A stretch of 13,686 nucleotides of DNA from Anaerolineaceae bacterium (GTDB lineage Bacteria; Chloroflexota; Anaerolineae; Anaerolineales; Anaerolineaceae): assembly GCA_011620505.1 (NCBI GenBank), contig WOZA01000021.1, positions 1 to 13,686 on the forward strand, given 5' to 3'. The first letter of the stretch is position 1. Each line of letters starts with the position of its first letter. Shown here in pieces: positions 1 through 7,862 of the stretch. Under the pieces are notes generated by a model. It was not told the DNA's origin. It saw only the letters and a list, made by a program, of their open reading frames with translations, and did no database searches. A program made the translations under genes and the position numbers.

Positions 1-221
1 GACCTGGTGATGGCACATGCGACGGAACTTGCGACGCTGATGGCGATGGCGTTCCTGATCAACTGCGCTTGCAGGATGGAACTGGTACCGGCATGCAGTA
101 TGGACGCGGTAGCATCGATCGTGGTCAAGGACAGAGCATGGGTCAGGGCTTTGGGCCCGGCAATGGGCAGGGAATGGGGCAAGGCATGGGGCTGCGTGAT
201 GGCTCCTGCATTGATGACTAA
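1..221 (+). CDS. C-terminal fragment of a Gly/Met/Gln-rich protein with a calcium-loop-like motif
   Basis: The reading frame starting at base 3 is open from the window edge to a TAA at 219–221, about 72 codons; the start lies outside the window. Near the N-terminal side of the fragment is DADGDGVPD, which fits the DxDxDGxxD calcium-binding loop seen in EF-hand, dockerin and thrombospondin type 3 repeats. It is preceded by two short GTCD-like units containing cysteine. The rest is low-complexity Gly/Gln/Met sequence (GQGMGQGMG) ending in an acidic CIDD tail. Another frame (7–234) is also open but reads as Ala/Met-rich shadow sequence, and the repeat structure and acidic loop favour frame 3. 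The function is not recognised; an exported, metal-binding, low-complexity tail is a guess. Confidence is moderate because only the tail is visible. Confidence 0.55.
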   Translation, partial: PGDGTCDGTCDADGDGVPDQLRLQDGTGTGMQYGRGSIDRGQGQSMGQGFGPGNGQGMGQGMGLRDGSCIDD

Positions 222-248
222 ATCGTCTTTTTGACCTGCTTCAGTTCC

Positions 249-284
249 ATAGCAACCGCCTGGCAAAGCCAGGTGGTTTGCTAT
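249..284 (+). terminator. Strong hairpin after the first gene, possible terminator without a T-tract
   Basis: Bases 249–264 pair with 268–284 around an AAA loop (ATAGCAACCGCCTGGC against its near-perfect complement). There is one bulged base and one G·T pair. It begins 27 nt after the TAA at 221. No T-run follows it on either strand, so it is not a textbook intrinsic terminator. It could be a transcript 3'-end stabiliser, a small repeat element or a factor-assisted terminator. Confidence 0.45.
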
Positions 285-305
285 ATAGATGGGCAAGTTC
301 AAATA

Positions 306-370
306 TTAACAGAACTCGTATACAACTTATATACCCCGCTAAAGAAAAAAACAGCATAATGCGATAGAAT
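306..370 (+). promoter_or_regulatory. Candidate promoter region for the six-gene operon
   Basis: Two weak candidates are visible in the A/T-rich leader. One is TTAACA (306–311), a 16-nt spacer and TATATA (328–333). The other is a lone -10-like TAGAAT (365–370) inside TGCGATAGAATCA, with no convincing -35. A nearly identical 13-mer occurs upstream of the sigma-factor gene (12012–12024), which favours the second as a real element. If TAGAAT is used, transcription would begin only a few bases before the ATG at 381, giving an almost leaderless mRNA. Confidence 0.35.
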
Positions 371-380
371 CAGCTTTACA

Positions 381-2048
381 ATGGAGTATGATTTAATAAA
401 CAAAATGACTACAACGCAACGCATTACTGATGATCTGGAGGCGATGCTGGCAGTCTTCCCTCCGGAAGTTGCTCAGGCTGTACAATCCAGAGATAATTTT
501 GATAACCTGCTCGAGGTCATCCTGGACCTTGGGCGTAATCCGAGCGCGCGCTTTACGACTGGCGAAGTTGAACTGCTTGATGAGCCGGTGACACACGATG
601 ATCTGAAATATGTCACAGACCGCATCGGCGATTTTGATGCGGATAACAGGGCAGGTCTCGAACGCACGCTGCACCGTATTTCTGCCATTCGCAATCGCCG
701 CGGCAAAGTCGTCGGTCTCACCTGCCGGGTGGGGCGGGCGGTTTATGGCACGATCGAGATCATTGAGGACCTGGTTGAGTCTGGTCAGAGCATTCTGATC
801 CTGGGTAAACCTGGCGTAGGCAAGACCACCATGCTGCGCGAAGCTGCCCGCATTCTGGCGCAAAAGCACCGCGTGGTGATCGTGGATACCTCAAACGAAA
901 TTGGTGGGGATGGAGACGTGCCCCATCCTGCGGTTGGGCAGGCCCGCCGCATGCAGGTGCCCAAACCTTCGCTGCAGCACGAGGTGATGATCGAAGCGGT
1001 CGAAAACCATAACCCGGAAGTAATCGTAATTGATGAGATCGGGCGTGAGCTCGAGGCGCTTGCCGCCCGCACGATCGCGGAACGCGGCGTGCAGTTGATC
1101 GGAACCGCGCATGGCAATGGTCTTGAGAACCTTTTGTTGAACCCGACGCTTTCAGACCTGGTCGGTGGTATCGAATCGGTTACGCTCTCTGATGATGAAG
1201 CCCGGCGCCGAGGCACCCAGAAAACGGTGCTGGAACGCCGTTCCCCTCCAACCTTCACGGTTTTGGTCGAAATTATCGATCGACAGCATGTGGCGGTCCA
1301 CCGGGATGTAGCCAGTTCCGTGGATGCGATCCTGCGCGGTTATCCCATGCTGCCAGAAGAACGCTACCGGGACGAGTATGGGAAAGTTCACATCGTCAAG
1401 ACAACCAAACCAAATATGCCCACAGTCTCGCAGTCCCTGCGTCGGGGCAATAACATGGAGACTGCTCCCTTCCAGCGCAATGGAGGGCAGGCAGCGGCTC
1501 AAAACAAACAGCATGCCCAGCGCTACAGCGAGATTAACGAGATCCACGACGAGCAGAGCGGCATCGGTGACATCGCAATCCCCGGTGAAAAGCGAATCTA
1601 CCCGGTTGGTGTCCCTCGCAGCCGTTTGATTCAATCGGTCAGGGAGCTTGGCGTTCCGGCAATGGTGGTTAAGGATCTCAAGGAAGCCGATATCCTGGTA
1701 ACCCAACGCCGATATTACCGCGACCGGCTTCAGCCAATCGTTGAAGCTGAGGAACGGGGCATCCCTATCTTTGTGGTCAAGTCGAATTCGATTGGTCAGA
1801 TCGAACAATTTTTGGCAGACTCGTTCCCAGGGCAGCTAACCGTCCGCAGGGAGGGGATCTCATCTGAGGGGATTGAACAAGCCATGCAAGCGATCGAAGA
1901 TCTTGAGGAAGGTCAGAAATATGTTGACCTTCAGCCTGCCCCTGCCTCTGTACGCCGCCAGCAGCACGAAATTGCACGCCAGGCGCACCTTGTCTCGGAA
2001 TCTTATGGAAAGGACCCCAATCGTTTCGTACGAATTTTTCGGGACTGA
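381..2048 (+). CDS. R3H domain-containing P-loop ATPase (SpoIIIAA/Ycf45-like)
   Basis: This 555-residue protein is a predicted cytoplasmic, nucleotide-dependent, single-stranded nucleic-acid-binding protein. The P-loop ATPase core has a Walker A motif GKPGVGKT (142–149) and a Walker B-like VIVIDE (214–219) followed by a DEIGRE-type stretch, which is the SpoIIIAA/Ycf45 signature. A linker rich in Gln/Asn (about 345–400) leads to an alpha/beta segment (about 400–510). The C-terminal R3H domain shows RxxxH (R525–H529) and a typical SYGKDPNRFVRIF ending. The start is uncertain: the ATG at 381 has no Shine-Dalgarno, while a second ATG at 405 (residue 9) is also possible and would begin MTTTQRITDD. 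It is probably the first gene of the operon, with tmk 3 nt downstream. The exact role of this family in bacteria is not established; family assignment is firm. Confidence 0.9.
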   Translation: MEYDLINKMTTTQRITDDLEAMLAVFPPEVAQAVQSRDNFDNLLEVILDLGRNPSARFTTGEVELLDEPVTHDDLKYVTDRIGDFDADNRAGLERTLHRISAIRNRRGKVVGLTCRVGRAVYGTIEIIEDLVESGQSILILGKPGVGKTTMLREAARILAQKHRVVIVDTSNEIGGDGDVPHPAVGQARRMQVPKPSLQHEVMIEAVENHNPEVIVIDEIGRELEALAARTIAERGVQLIGTAHGNGLENLLLNPTLSDLVGGIESVTLSDDEARRRGTQKTVLERRSPPTFTVLVEIIDRQHVAVHRDVASSVDAILRGYPMLPEERYRDEYGKVHIVKTTKPNMPTVSQSLRRGNNMETAPFQRNGGQAAAQNKQHAQRYSEINEIHDEQSGIGDIAIPGEKRIYPVGVPRSRLIQSVRELGVPAMVVKDLKEADILVTQRRYYRDRLQPIVEAEERGIPIFVVKSNSIGQIEQFLADSFPGQLTVRREGISSEGIEQAMQAIEDLEEGQKYVDLQPAPASVRRQQHEIARQAHLVSESYGKDPNRFVRIFRD

Positions 2049-2051
2049 TCC

Positions 2052-2702
2052 ATGTTTATCACCCTTGAAGGTCCGGAAGGCAGCGGCAAGAGTACCCAAA
2101 TCAAGCGTTTAGCAAAACGCCTTGAAGAAATGGGATATTCGGTCATCACCACGCGTGAACCCGGGGGCACTCCAATCGGCGATCAGATCCGTCAGGTTCT
2201 GGTACGAATGGAAAACAAAGAGCTCCATCCTCGCACTGAAATACTACTCTTTCTGGCAGCCCGTGCGCAGCTGGTTGAACAAGTGATCAAGCCCGCTCTT
2301 CAGGATGGTAAAATCATACTTTGTGACCGTTATGGCGATTCGACCCTTGCTTACCAGGGATACGGGCATGGGTTGGATTTGGAACAGTTGCGCAGGATGC
2401 TTGATTTCGCGACGGATCACCTCCAACCCGATCTGACAATCCTGTTGGACCTGGATGTGAAAACTGGTTTGATGCGAAAGAAAGCTGAAGATGAATGGAA
2501 CCGACTGGATGCTTATGAGGCCTTGTTCCACGAGCGTGTGCGCGAGGGCTATCTGCAATTAGCCCGGGAAGAACCCGAACGCTGGCGAATTGTGGATGCT
2601 TCGCAAACGATTGACGCCGTCCAGGAAGATCTCTTCCGAATCATCCTCGACGCACTTGAAAATCAAAAAATGACCGACCAACCCATAAAAAGGATTGGAT
2701 GA
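2052..2702 (+). CDS. tmk: Thymidylate kinase (dTMP kinase)
   Basis: It catalyses ATP-dependent phosphorylation of dTMP to dTDP in the cytoplasm, an essential step in dTTP supply. The 216-residue length is normal for bacterial Tmk. The P-loop GPEGSGKST (7–15) is followed by the TREPGGT substrate-binding motif (34–40) and the CDRYGDS motif (91–97) that contacts dTMP. LLDLD (131–135) precedes a basic lid segment (RKK, 142–144) with the expected NRLD downstream. An acidic residue in the P-loop together with a basic lid resembles the E. coli-type (type II) enzyme. The start follows the R3H gene stop by 3 nt, so translation is likely coupled. The last residues (about 206–216, after ENQK) are polar and poorly conserved. 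Confidence 0.96.
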   Translation: MFITLEGPEGSGKSTQIKRLAKRLEEMGYSVITTREPGGTPIGDQIRQVLVRMENKELHPRTEILLFLAARAQLVEQVIKPALQDGKIILCDRYGDSTLAYQGYGHGLDLEQLRRMLDFATDHLQPDLTILLDLDVKTGLMRKKAEDEWNRLDAYEALFHERVREGYLQLAREEPERWRIVDASQTIDAVQEDLFRIILDALENQKMTDQPIKRIG

Positions 2703-2714
2703 AAGGATTTCAGC

Positions 2715-4040
2715 ATGAAAAAAGTTTCAAAATTTGTTTTGTTTTTTCTGGTGGCAGCATTAGCGTTAAGTGCTTGTGAAGTCGCCACTATTACCCCTCC
2801 CACGGTGGAACCGACAGCCACTGTGCAGGAGACTGAAACAGCCACCGAAGTGGTTGTTGAGCCGACAGAAAACCTGACTCCTCAACCGACTGCTGACACC
2901 CGCCTGGTTGGCGACGATGGCAAAATGGTTTGCACCATCGTTGAGCCACTCTTCAGCGAGCTGACACCCGAGCAGGAAGCCCAATTGGCTGTCTTTCCAC
3001 CCGTTTCGGAAGCAGACTGGACCAAAGGTCCTGAAGATGCCATCATCACCGTGATGGAGTATACCGACTTCCAGTGCCCATACTGCGCCATGGCTTACAC
3101 AGAGTTTGAGAAACTGCTCGAAATGTATCCTGAAGATGTGCGCCTGGTATACCGGGCTCTTCCTCTTGTGAGCATTCACCCCAACGCGCAGGTGGCAGCT
3201 CAGGCTGCGGAAGCGGCAGGTCTGCAGGGTAAATTCTGGGAAATGTACTCCGCCCTCTTTACCAAGCAAAGCGAGTGGAGCGACCTCACCAGCGAGGAAT
3301 TTCTGGCATGGTTGTCCACCGAAGCCACAACGCTCGGTCTGGATGAAGCAAAATTTTCACAGGATATAGTGAGCGAAGACATTCAGAAGAAAATTCAAGG
3401 CGAGATTGACTATGCCAACAGCATTGGCTTGGGTTCCACCCCGACTGTGCTCGTCAATGGTCGTCCAATCAGCAATTGGTACGCCTCTGGCATTAAGCCC
3501 ATCATCGAAGTGGTCAAAACCGAAGGCAGCTTGATGAAAGAGTGCCCGCCGTGGGTGATTGATACCGAAAAGACCTACACAGCCACCATTACGACCAAAA
3601 ATGGCGACATGACCATCGAACTTTACCCCAAAGCTGCTCCGCTGGCCGTTAACTCCTTTGTGTACCTGGCGCGTGAAGGCTTTTACGATGGCGTCACTTT
3701 CCATCGTGTCTATCATGACTTTATGGCGCAGACTGGCGATCCGACTGGCACTGGTTGGTCTGGCGCTGGCTATCAGTATCGTGAAGAGATCGTGGATGAT
3801 CTGACCTTCGATGAGGCTTACATGGTTGGCGTTGCCCGTGGGCAGGAAGCCGGTACCAGTGGCAGCCAGTTCTTCATTACCTACGTTCCCTACCCAACGC
3901 TGAACGGTCTGTACACGATCTTCGGCAAGCTGGTGGATGGTGTGGATGTGCTCGAGCAAATTACAGAACGGGATGCGGATCAGAATCCGGACGCGCCGGC
4001 TGGGGATGAGATCATCAGCATTACCATTAATGAGAAATGA
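2715..4040 (+). CDS. Lipoprotein with DsbA-like thioredoxin domain fused to a cyclophilin peptidyl-prolyl isomerase domain
   Basis: This 441-residue exported protein combines two extracytoplasmic folding activities. The N-terminus is a lipoprotein signal (MKKVSK, hydrophobic core, lipobox LSAC with Cys21). A Thr/Pro/Glu-rich spacer (about 24–62) would hold the catalytic part away from the membrane. The DsbA/DsbG-like domain (about 85–280) has CPYC at 121–124 after the EYTDFQ strand and a cis-Pro candidate (STPT, Pro243), so it should act as a thiol oxidoreductase. The cyclophilin domain (about 286–440) has FHRV (329–332), DFMAQTGD (335–342), GSQFFIT (383–389) and IFGKL, matching the active-site Arg, Phe, Met and Gln of the family. 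Extra cysteines at 73 and 277 could pair. AAAGGA at 2702–2707 sits 7 nt before the ATG. The stop overlaps the next gene by 4 nt, linking it to the membrane protease. Confidence 0.92.
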   Translation: MKKVSKFVLFFLVAALALSACEVATITPPTVEPTATVQETETATEVVVEPTENLTPQPTADTRLVGDDGKMVCTIVEPLFSELTPEQEAQLAVFPPVSEADWTKGPEDAIITVMEYTDFQCPYCAMAYTEFEKLLEMYPEDVRLVYRALPLVSIHPNAQVAAQAAEAAGLQGKFWEMYSALFTKQSEWSDLTSEEFLAWLSTEATTLGLDEAKFSQDIVSEDIQKKIQGEIDYANSIGLGSTPTVLVNGRPISNWYASGIKPIIEVVKTEGSLMKECPPWVIDTEKTYTATITTKNGDMTIELYPKAAPLAVNSFVYLAREGFYDGVTFHRVYHDFMAQTGDPTGTGWSGAGYQYREEIVDDLTFDEAYMVGVARGQEAGTSGSQFFITYVPYPTLNGLYTIFGKLVDGVDVLEQITERDADQNPDAPAGDEIISITINEK

Positions 4041-5284
4041 ACCTGGACCAACAAGTTAGAGAAAAATACTATGACAGGATTGATATCGCCCAACTGGCGG
4101 TATCAATCCTGGTCTTTTTCTTGAGCTTCATCTGGATAGGGCTTACAAGCCTGGCAGCCTTCGGGCAGGTGGCCACAGATTATGGAACCACGGTAGCTTT
4201 TGAACCTGGTATGCTTATCGGCCTGGCGTTGACGGGCTTAGTTTTTTTGGTCATCGCCTTGGTTTCAATCGTGACCACCATCCAAAAGATCACCGGACAG
4301 GCAAAAATCCTGAAGCCGGCTGAAGAAAAAGCGATCATCTGGTCCATCGCGGGATTTCTGCTGGTGCTTGGACTGGCGGCACTTGCAGGGCTTGCGTCCG
4401 CGGAAATAAAAACCATTGTTTTGGCAATCCTGGCAGTCCCTGGGATTGCAATCCCCGTTTTTTGGCTCCTGCGGGTTGGTTCGCGCGACCAAAAAGAACT
4501 GAACCCAAAACGCAATTCTGGCATCCTGACCTTCTCAATTGGGATTTCTACCCCCTTCATTTTATTGGTGGAGGTGCTGGTATTCATCATCCTGATAATC
4601 GTGTTAATGTCTGGGCTTTATGGTAAACCGGAATTCATGGAACTTTTCAATACTATCCTGAACGACCCTGAATTGCTCCAAAATGATCCCGCCAGGTTGT
4701 TTTCCGAGCTTGAGACCATGATCAACCTGTCAAGTTTGATGGGTTGGTTGCTTCTGGTAGTCGCTGGGATCATGCCGCTTGTTGAAGAGCTGTTCAAGAC
4801 TTTGGGCGTGTGGCTGCTCAAGGTCCGCGACCCCGACCCCGCTGAAAGCTTCAGGGTTGGTTTACTGTGTGGTGGGGGCTTTGCCTTGTTTGAGGGACTA
4901 TTAAGCGTCAGTTCTCTCCAGTCAAGCTCCATTGAATTTAACGAATGGGCAGGATTGATCCTGGGCAGGTTTGGCGGCAGCCTGCTGCACATCCTCACTG
5001 GCGGGATCATTGGGCTGGCAATTGGCAAGTTCTGGCAGGACCATAAGTTTGGTCCGCTTTTGCTTGCGTACCTGGCTGCCTGGCTGCTGCATGGTACCTG
5101 GAATGCCCTGGCAATCTTTGGGGGTGTCAATCCGCTCATAAACGAGACCCAGGTGCAAGCAATCTGGCCGTATATTGGTCTCGTAGTGCTGTTTGTAGGT
5201 ATGCTGTTAGCCTTCTTACGCTTGATAAAAAAGGCGCGTATAACGATGGATATGCCTGTTTATCCCACTCAAATGGGAGGTTAG
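4037..5284 (+). CDS. PrsW-family intramembrane protease
   Basis: This 415-residue polytopic membrane protein has hydrophobic segments near 20–42, 58–80, 100–118, 125–146, 165–192, 235–250, 275–290, 305–330, 338–360 and 376–395. The conserved PrsW motifs are all present: EELFK (250–254), ALFEG (283–287; Glu286), a histidine in LLHIL (His318) and LLHGTWN (His352). In Bacillus subtilis, PrsW performs site-1 cleavage of the anti-sigma factor RsiW; the substrate here is unknown. The ATG overlaps the upstream lipoprotein stop (ATGA), indicating translational coupling, and GGGAGG for the next gene lies inside its 3' end. A membrane anti-sigma factor is encoded about 7 kb downstream and is a candidate partner by inference only. 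The N-terminal 150 residues are longer than in minimal family members. Confidence 0.88.
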   Translation: MNLDQQVREKYYDRIDIAQLAVSILVFFLSFIWIGLTSLAAFGQVATDYGTTVAFEPGMLIGLALTGLVFLVIALVSIVTTIQKITGQAKILKPAEEKAIIWSIAGFLLVLGLAALAGLASAEIKTIVLAILAVPGIAIPVFWLLRVGSRDQKELNPKRNSGILTFSIGISTPFILLVEVLVFIILIIVLMSGLYGKPEFMELFNTILNDPELLQNDPARLFSELETMINLSSLMGWLLLVVAGIMPLVEELFKTLGVWLLKVRDPDPAESFRVGLLCGGGFALFEGLLSVSSLQSSSIEFNEWAGLILGRFGGSLLHILTGGIIGLAIGKFWQDHKFGPLLLAYLAAWLLHGTWNALAIFGGVNPLINETQVQAIWPYIGLVVLFVGMLLAFLRLIKKARITMDMPVYPTQMGG

Positions 5285-5287
5285 GTT

Positions 5288-5962
5288 ATGGAACGACAGC
5301 GTATGATGAAAATCTTACATTATCTGGCAGATCGCCTGGTTAACCTTAAGATTGTGGGCGCAGAAAACGTGCAGGATGGAACGCCATATGTGGTTGCCAC
5401 CAGTCACATCAGCCGTCTCGATTTACCCTTCCTGATGCTTTCAACCCACCGGCAGGACGTTATTGGCATTGTAGCCAAGGAATACGAAAAAGCACCTTTT
5501 TTTGGGTGGTTTTTGAATCAACTTGGCGTGATTTGGATCTCACGTGGTGAATACGACCTTGAGGCGTTTCGTGAAGCTACAAACTGGTTAAAAATGGGTT
5601 GGATTGTAGGAATTGCCCCGGAGGGAACCCGCTCTAAAACTCGCCAACTTCTAAAGGGCAAACCAGGGGCGTCTTTGCTGGCGATTCGCAATCAGGTCCA
5701 GGTGATCCCTGCCGCGGTACTTGGTACGACGGAGGTAATTCAGAGCATTTTACGTCTGAAGAAAGCACAGGTCGAAGTGCGTTTTGGAAGACCCTTCATG
5801 CTGCCTCAAGCAAGTGATGAGGGAACAAACAAAACACGCTTGCAGGAGGCAACCGATGAAATCATGTGCCGCATTGCTTTACTGCTCCCAGAAGACCGCC
5901 GCGGTTTTTATGCCAACCATCCACGCCTGCTGGAATTGCAGGCTGAACAAAACCAACTTTAG
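5288..5962 (+). CDS. PlsC-type lysophospholipid (1-acyl-sn-glycerol-3-phosphate) acyltransferase family protein
   Basis: This 224-residue enzyme is predicted to transfer acyl chains to a lysophospholipid or glycerol-phosphate acceptor at the inner membrane face. The motifs occur in order: the catalytic HxxxxD as SHISRLD (His40, Asp45), an IWISRGEYD acceptor-binding block with Arg86, PEGTRS (111–116) and VIPAAVLGT (139–147). This is the complete PlsC set. The first residue of the usual NHxxxxD is Ser rather than Asn, which is common in family members. GGGAGG (5275–5280) lies 7 nt before the ATG and fixes the start, although Met6 and Met7 are also available. It sits 3 nt after the PrsW gene. 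Whether the product makes phosphatidic acid or another acylated lipid cannot be decided from sequence. Confidence 0.9.
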   Translation: MERQRMMKILHYLADRLVNLKIVGAENVQDGTPYVVATSHISRLDLPFLMLSTHRQDVIGIVAKEYEKAPFFGWFLNQLGVIWISRGEYDLEAFREATNWLKMGWIVGIAPEGTRSKTRQLLKGKPGASLLAIRNQVQVIPAAVLGTTEVIQSILRLKKAQVEVRFGRPFMLPQASDEGTNKTRLQEATDEIMCRIALLLPEDRRGFYANHPRLLELQAEQNQL

Positions 5963-5994
5963 TCATTTGAAATCTTCTCAGAGGGAGAACAGCC

Positions 5995-6678
5995 ATGATC
6001 CCAATTCGTGATGAAATAAAGACTCACCGAACCCCATTCGTTAATTATGGTTTGATTCTAATAAATGTAGTCGTCTTTTTGCTGACTTACGCCCTTAACA
6101 CGAACCCTGAAGGTGTTTATTCGCAATTTGCTTTTTTTCCAAACGAGATCAGGCAGGGGCTCGATCTGGGTGATGTGCGCAATATTCTGACCAGTATGTT
6201 CATGCACGCAGGTTGGGTGCACCTGCTGGGCAACATGCTCTATCTTTGGATCTTTGGCGATAACATCGAAGACAGGCTTGGTCACATCAACTATTTGATC
6301 TTCTACCTGGCAGGTGGTGTGTTCGCTGCCTTTGCTCACTACCTCACCAATCCAGCGTCAACCATTCCTACTGTGGGTGCCAGCGGTGCCATCGCCGCCG
6401 TGTTGGGGGCTTACCTCGTGTTCTACCCGCACAGCCGGGTCTATACTTTCATTCCGATAGGTTTTTTTATCCGCCTAAGGCTTGTTCCTGCAGTTGTAGT
6501 ATTGAGTTTGTGGTTTATTCTGCAACTTTTTAGTGGCGTTGGCTCGCTCGGAATGGGTGATCAAGGCGGCACCGCTTATTGGGCGCATATCGGCGGTTTC
6601 GTTTTTGGTCTCCTGGTAGGTTTCTTATTCAGGAATAGTGGACGCGAGCCCATGCCTGCTCCGCCCAGCTGGAATTGA
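5995..6678 (+). CDS. Rhomboid-family intramembrane serine protease
   Basis: This 227-residue polytopic protein carries the rhomboid catalytic dyad. The nucleophile is Ser130 in VGASGAI, and the base is His198 in WAHIGGF on the last transmembrane helix. HLLGN (76–80) supplies the conserved helix-2 His and Asn that form the oxyanion site. The helix order and spacing fit the six-TM core: about 17–33, 76–88, 97–117, 127–144, 163–181 and 193–212. A short cytoplasmic tail rich in Pro follows. GAGGGAG (5981–5987) lies 7 nt before the ATG. It ends the operon-like run, 32 nt after the acyltransferase. Substrates are usually single-span membrane proteins with helix-destabilising residues; none is identified here. 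It is the second intramembrane protease in this run, after PrsW. Confidence 0.93.
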   Translation: MIPIRDEIKTHRTPFVNYGLILINVVVFLLTYALNTNPEGVYSQFAFFPNEIRQGLDLGDVRNILTSMFMHAGWVHLLGNMLYLWIFGDNIEDRLGHINYLIFYLAGGVFAAFAHYLTNPASTIPTVGASGAIAAVLGAYLVFYPHSRVYTFIPIGFFIRLRLVPAVVVLSLWFILQLFSGVGSLGMGDQGGTAYWAHIGGFVFGLLVGFLFRNSGREPMPAPPSWN

Positions 6679-6743
6679 GAAATACAAAGTAACCGGTTGG
6701 TAATATTAACCGTGGGGGATCCAAAAAAATGTAAATTCGATTC

Positions 6744-6754
6744 TGTAGTATAGT
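6744..6754 (+). promoter_or_regulatory. Possible -10 element before the secreted protein gene
   Basis: TATAGT (6749–6754) lies in the 128-nt gap between the rhomboid gene and the next start, 52 nt before that ATG. It sits in TAGTATAGTGA, similar to TAGTATAATAA before greA. No good -35 is visible at 16–18 nt. The gap otherwise holds only a weak 5-bp hairpin (6694–6712), so readthrough from the upstream operon remains possible. Confidence 0.35.
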
Positions 6755-6806
6755 GATTAAAGTGTGGTGACTCCCGCCCCATAAAGGTTTTTGAAACGGA
6801 GGTTAG

Positions 6807-7862
6807 ATGTTTAAAAGCCAATTTAAAAACGCAGCCTGTTTGTTCGTGATTTCTTTGTTGTTTGCCGTGATCGGTCTGACAAACATTTCTCCTACTTTTG
6901 CTCATTCAACCGTTAGCCCCAAGGGTAGCATCACCCAACCCGTTGAGGAGGTTGGCGTTCCAACCGATCAAATGATAACAACTCTAAAAGATCTGCTGCC
7001 AGTCCTTCAGGAACTGGAAGCTATAAACCTCAGCTTCCACCGTCAGCCCGGTTGGGTTCACACAATCACGGAAGACTATAGTGCCTTTATCGGCGAGCAT
7101 GACGGCAAAGCCACTGAAGGCATGTTTGATCACTGGGAAATTATAGATTCCTGGACGGGTGTTTTGGACGATGAGGGAACGCTCGGTCTTGGTTCCTATA
7201 CCATAACCAGTACAAGAGATGGTCGTCGTTTGCAAGTTGTAGCCGGAGATGGTTTTGGTCGTGGCGGAAACCTGACCCTGCTCCAACGCGGTCTTAAGGA
7301 CGCCTTTGGGACACCTGAAGACGAAGGTGCCCAAGCCTGGCAAGCCAGCTTGCCAACTGTGATCACCAGCCAGATGACAGACTACATCAAGAAACTGATT
7401 GCATCGGAAAAAAACTTACATGAACTTGCCAGCTGGACAGAGACGGATGGCGACCAGGCTGTTTTGCGGATTTTAAGGCAGACCCGGTACGCCCAGGCGA
7501 TTAAATTTGATGAGTATCCCCAACCTGTGATCGGTTTCAACTATGAGGACACAATTTCCCTTAAAACAGGAGATTTTATTCTTCGGAAAGCTTTCCTCGT
7601 CTATGAAGATGATTCAGAAATCCTCTATTTTTCCAGAGAATTGAAACTGTCTGATGCAGGAGTCAGCATGCCGCAAGAAACCATGAAAAGCTTCCAGGCG
7701 GATATTGATGCCGCGGAAGAGTTGAAAAGATCATTTCAGACAAAAACAATGGTACCGATGGTGAGCTCCCAAACCTACTACCATTATGTGGGACAATCCA
7801 CGGCATATGCGAGTTCAAGTAATAACGTTCCTGACGATTTTCAGATGTTTGTGTCGGAATAA
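6807..7862 (+). CDS. Secreted protein of unknown function, probably truncated by a frameshift
   Basis: I do not recognise this 351-residue protein. The N-terminus is a signal peptide: basic MFKSQFK, hydrophobic 10–24 and a probable cleavage after PTFA (residue 32). GGAGG-like sequence (ACGGAGGTT, about 6796–6804) lies just before the ATG. The body has PGWVHT (81–86), IIDSWTG (112–118), a Gly-rich stretch (146–154) and YPQPVIGF (237–244). These motifs recur in the same order in the lipoprotein at 8242–9237, so the two look like diverged paralogues. The frame ends with QMFVSE and TAA at 7860–7862. The -1 frame, however, continues as plausible protein to 8146, and adding one T to the TTTT at 7838–7841 would give a single product of about 446 residues. 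It has no catalytic motif that I can name. Confidence 0.75.
   Translation: MFKSQFKNAACLFVISLLFAVIGLTNISPTFAHSTVSPKGSITQPVEEVGVPTDQMITTLKDLLPVLQELEAINLSFHRQPGWVHTITEDYSAFIGEHDGKATEGMFDHWEIIDSWTGVLDDEGTLGLGSYTITSTRDGRRLQVVAGDGFGRGGNLTLLQRGLKDAFGTPEDEGAQAWQASLPTVITSQMTDYIKKLIASEKNLHELASWTETDGDQAVLRILRQTRYAQAIKFDEYPQPVIGFNYEDTISLKTGDFILRKAFLVYEDDSEILYFSRELKLSDAGVSMPQETMKSFQADIDAAEELKRSFQTKTMVPMVSSQTYYHYVGQSTAYASSSNNVPDDFQMFVSE

Noticed and set aside
1152..1808. Long open frame on the minus strand inside the R3H ATPase gene
   Set aside because: It lies fully under a gene with clear motifs, has no ribosome-binding site, and reads as a codon shadow. The same applies to minus-strand frames at 785–1258, 3357–3959, 4618–5139, 10726–11295 and 11344–11922.
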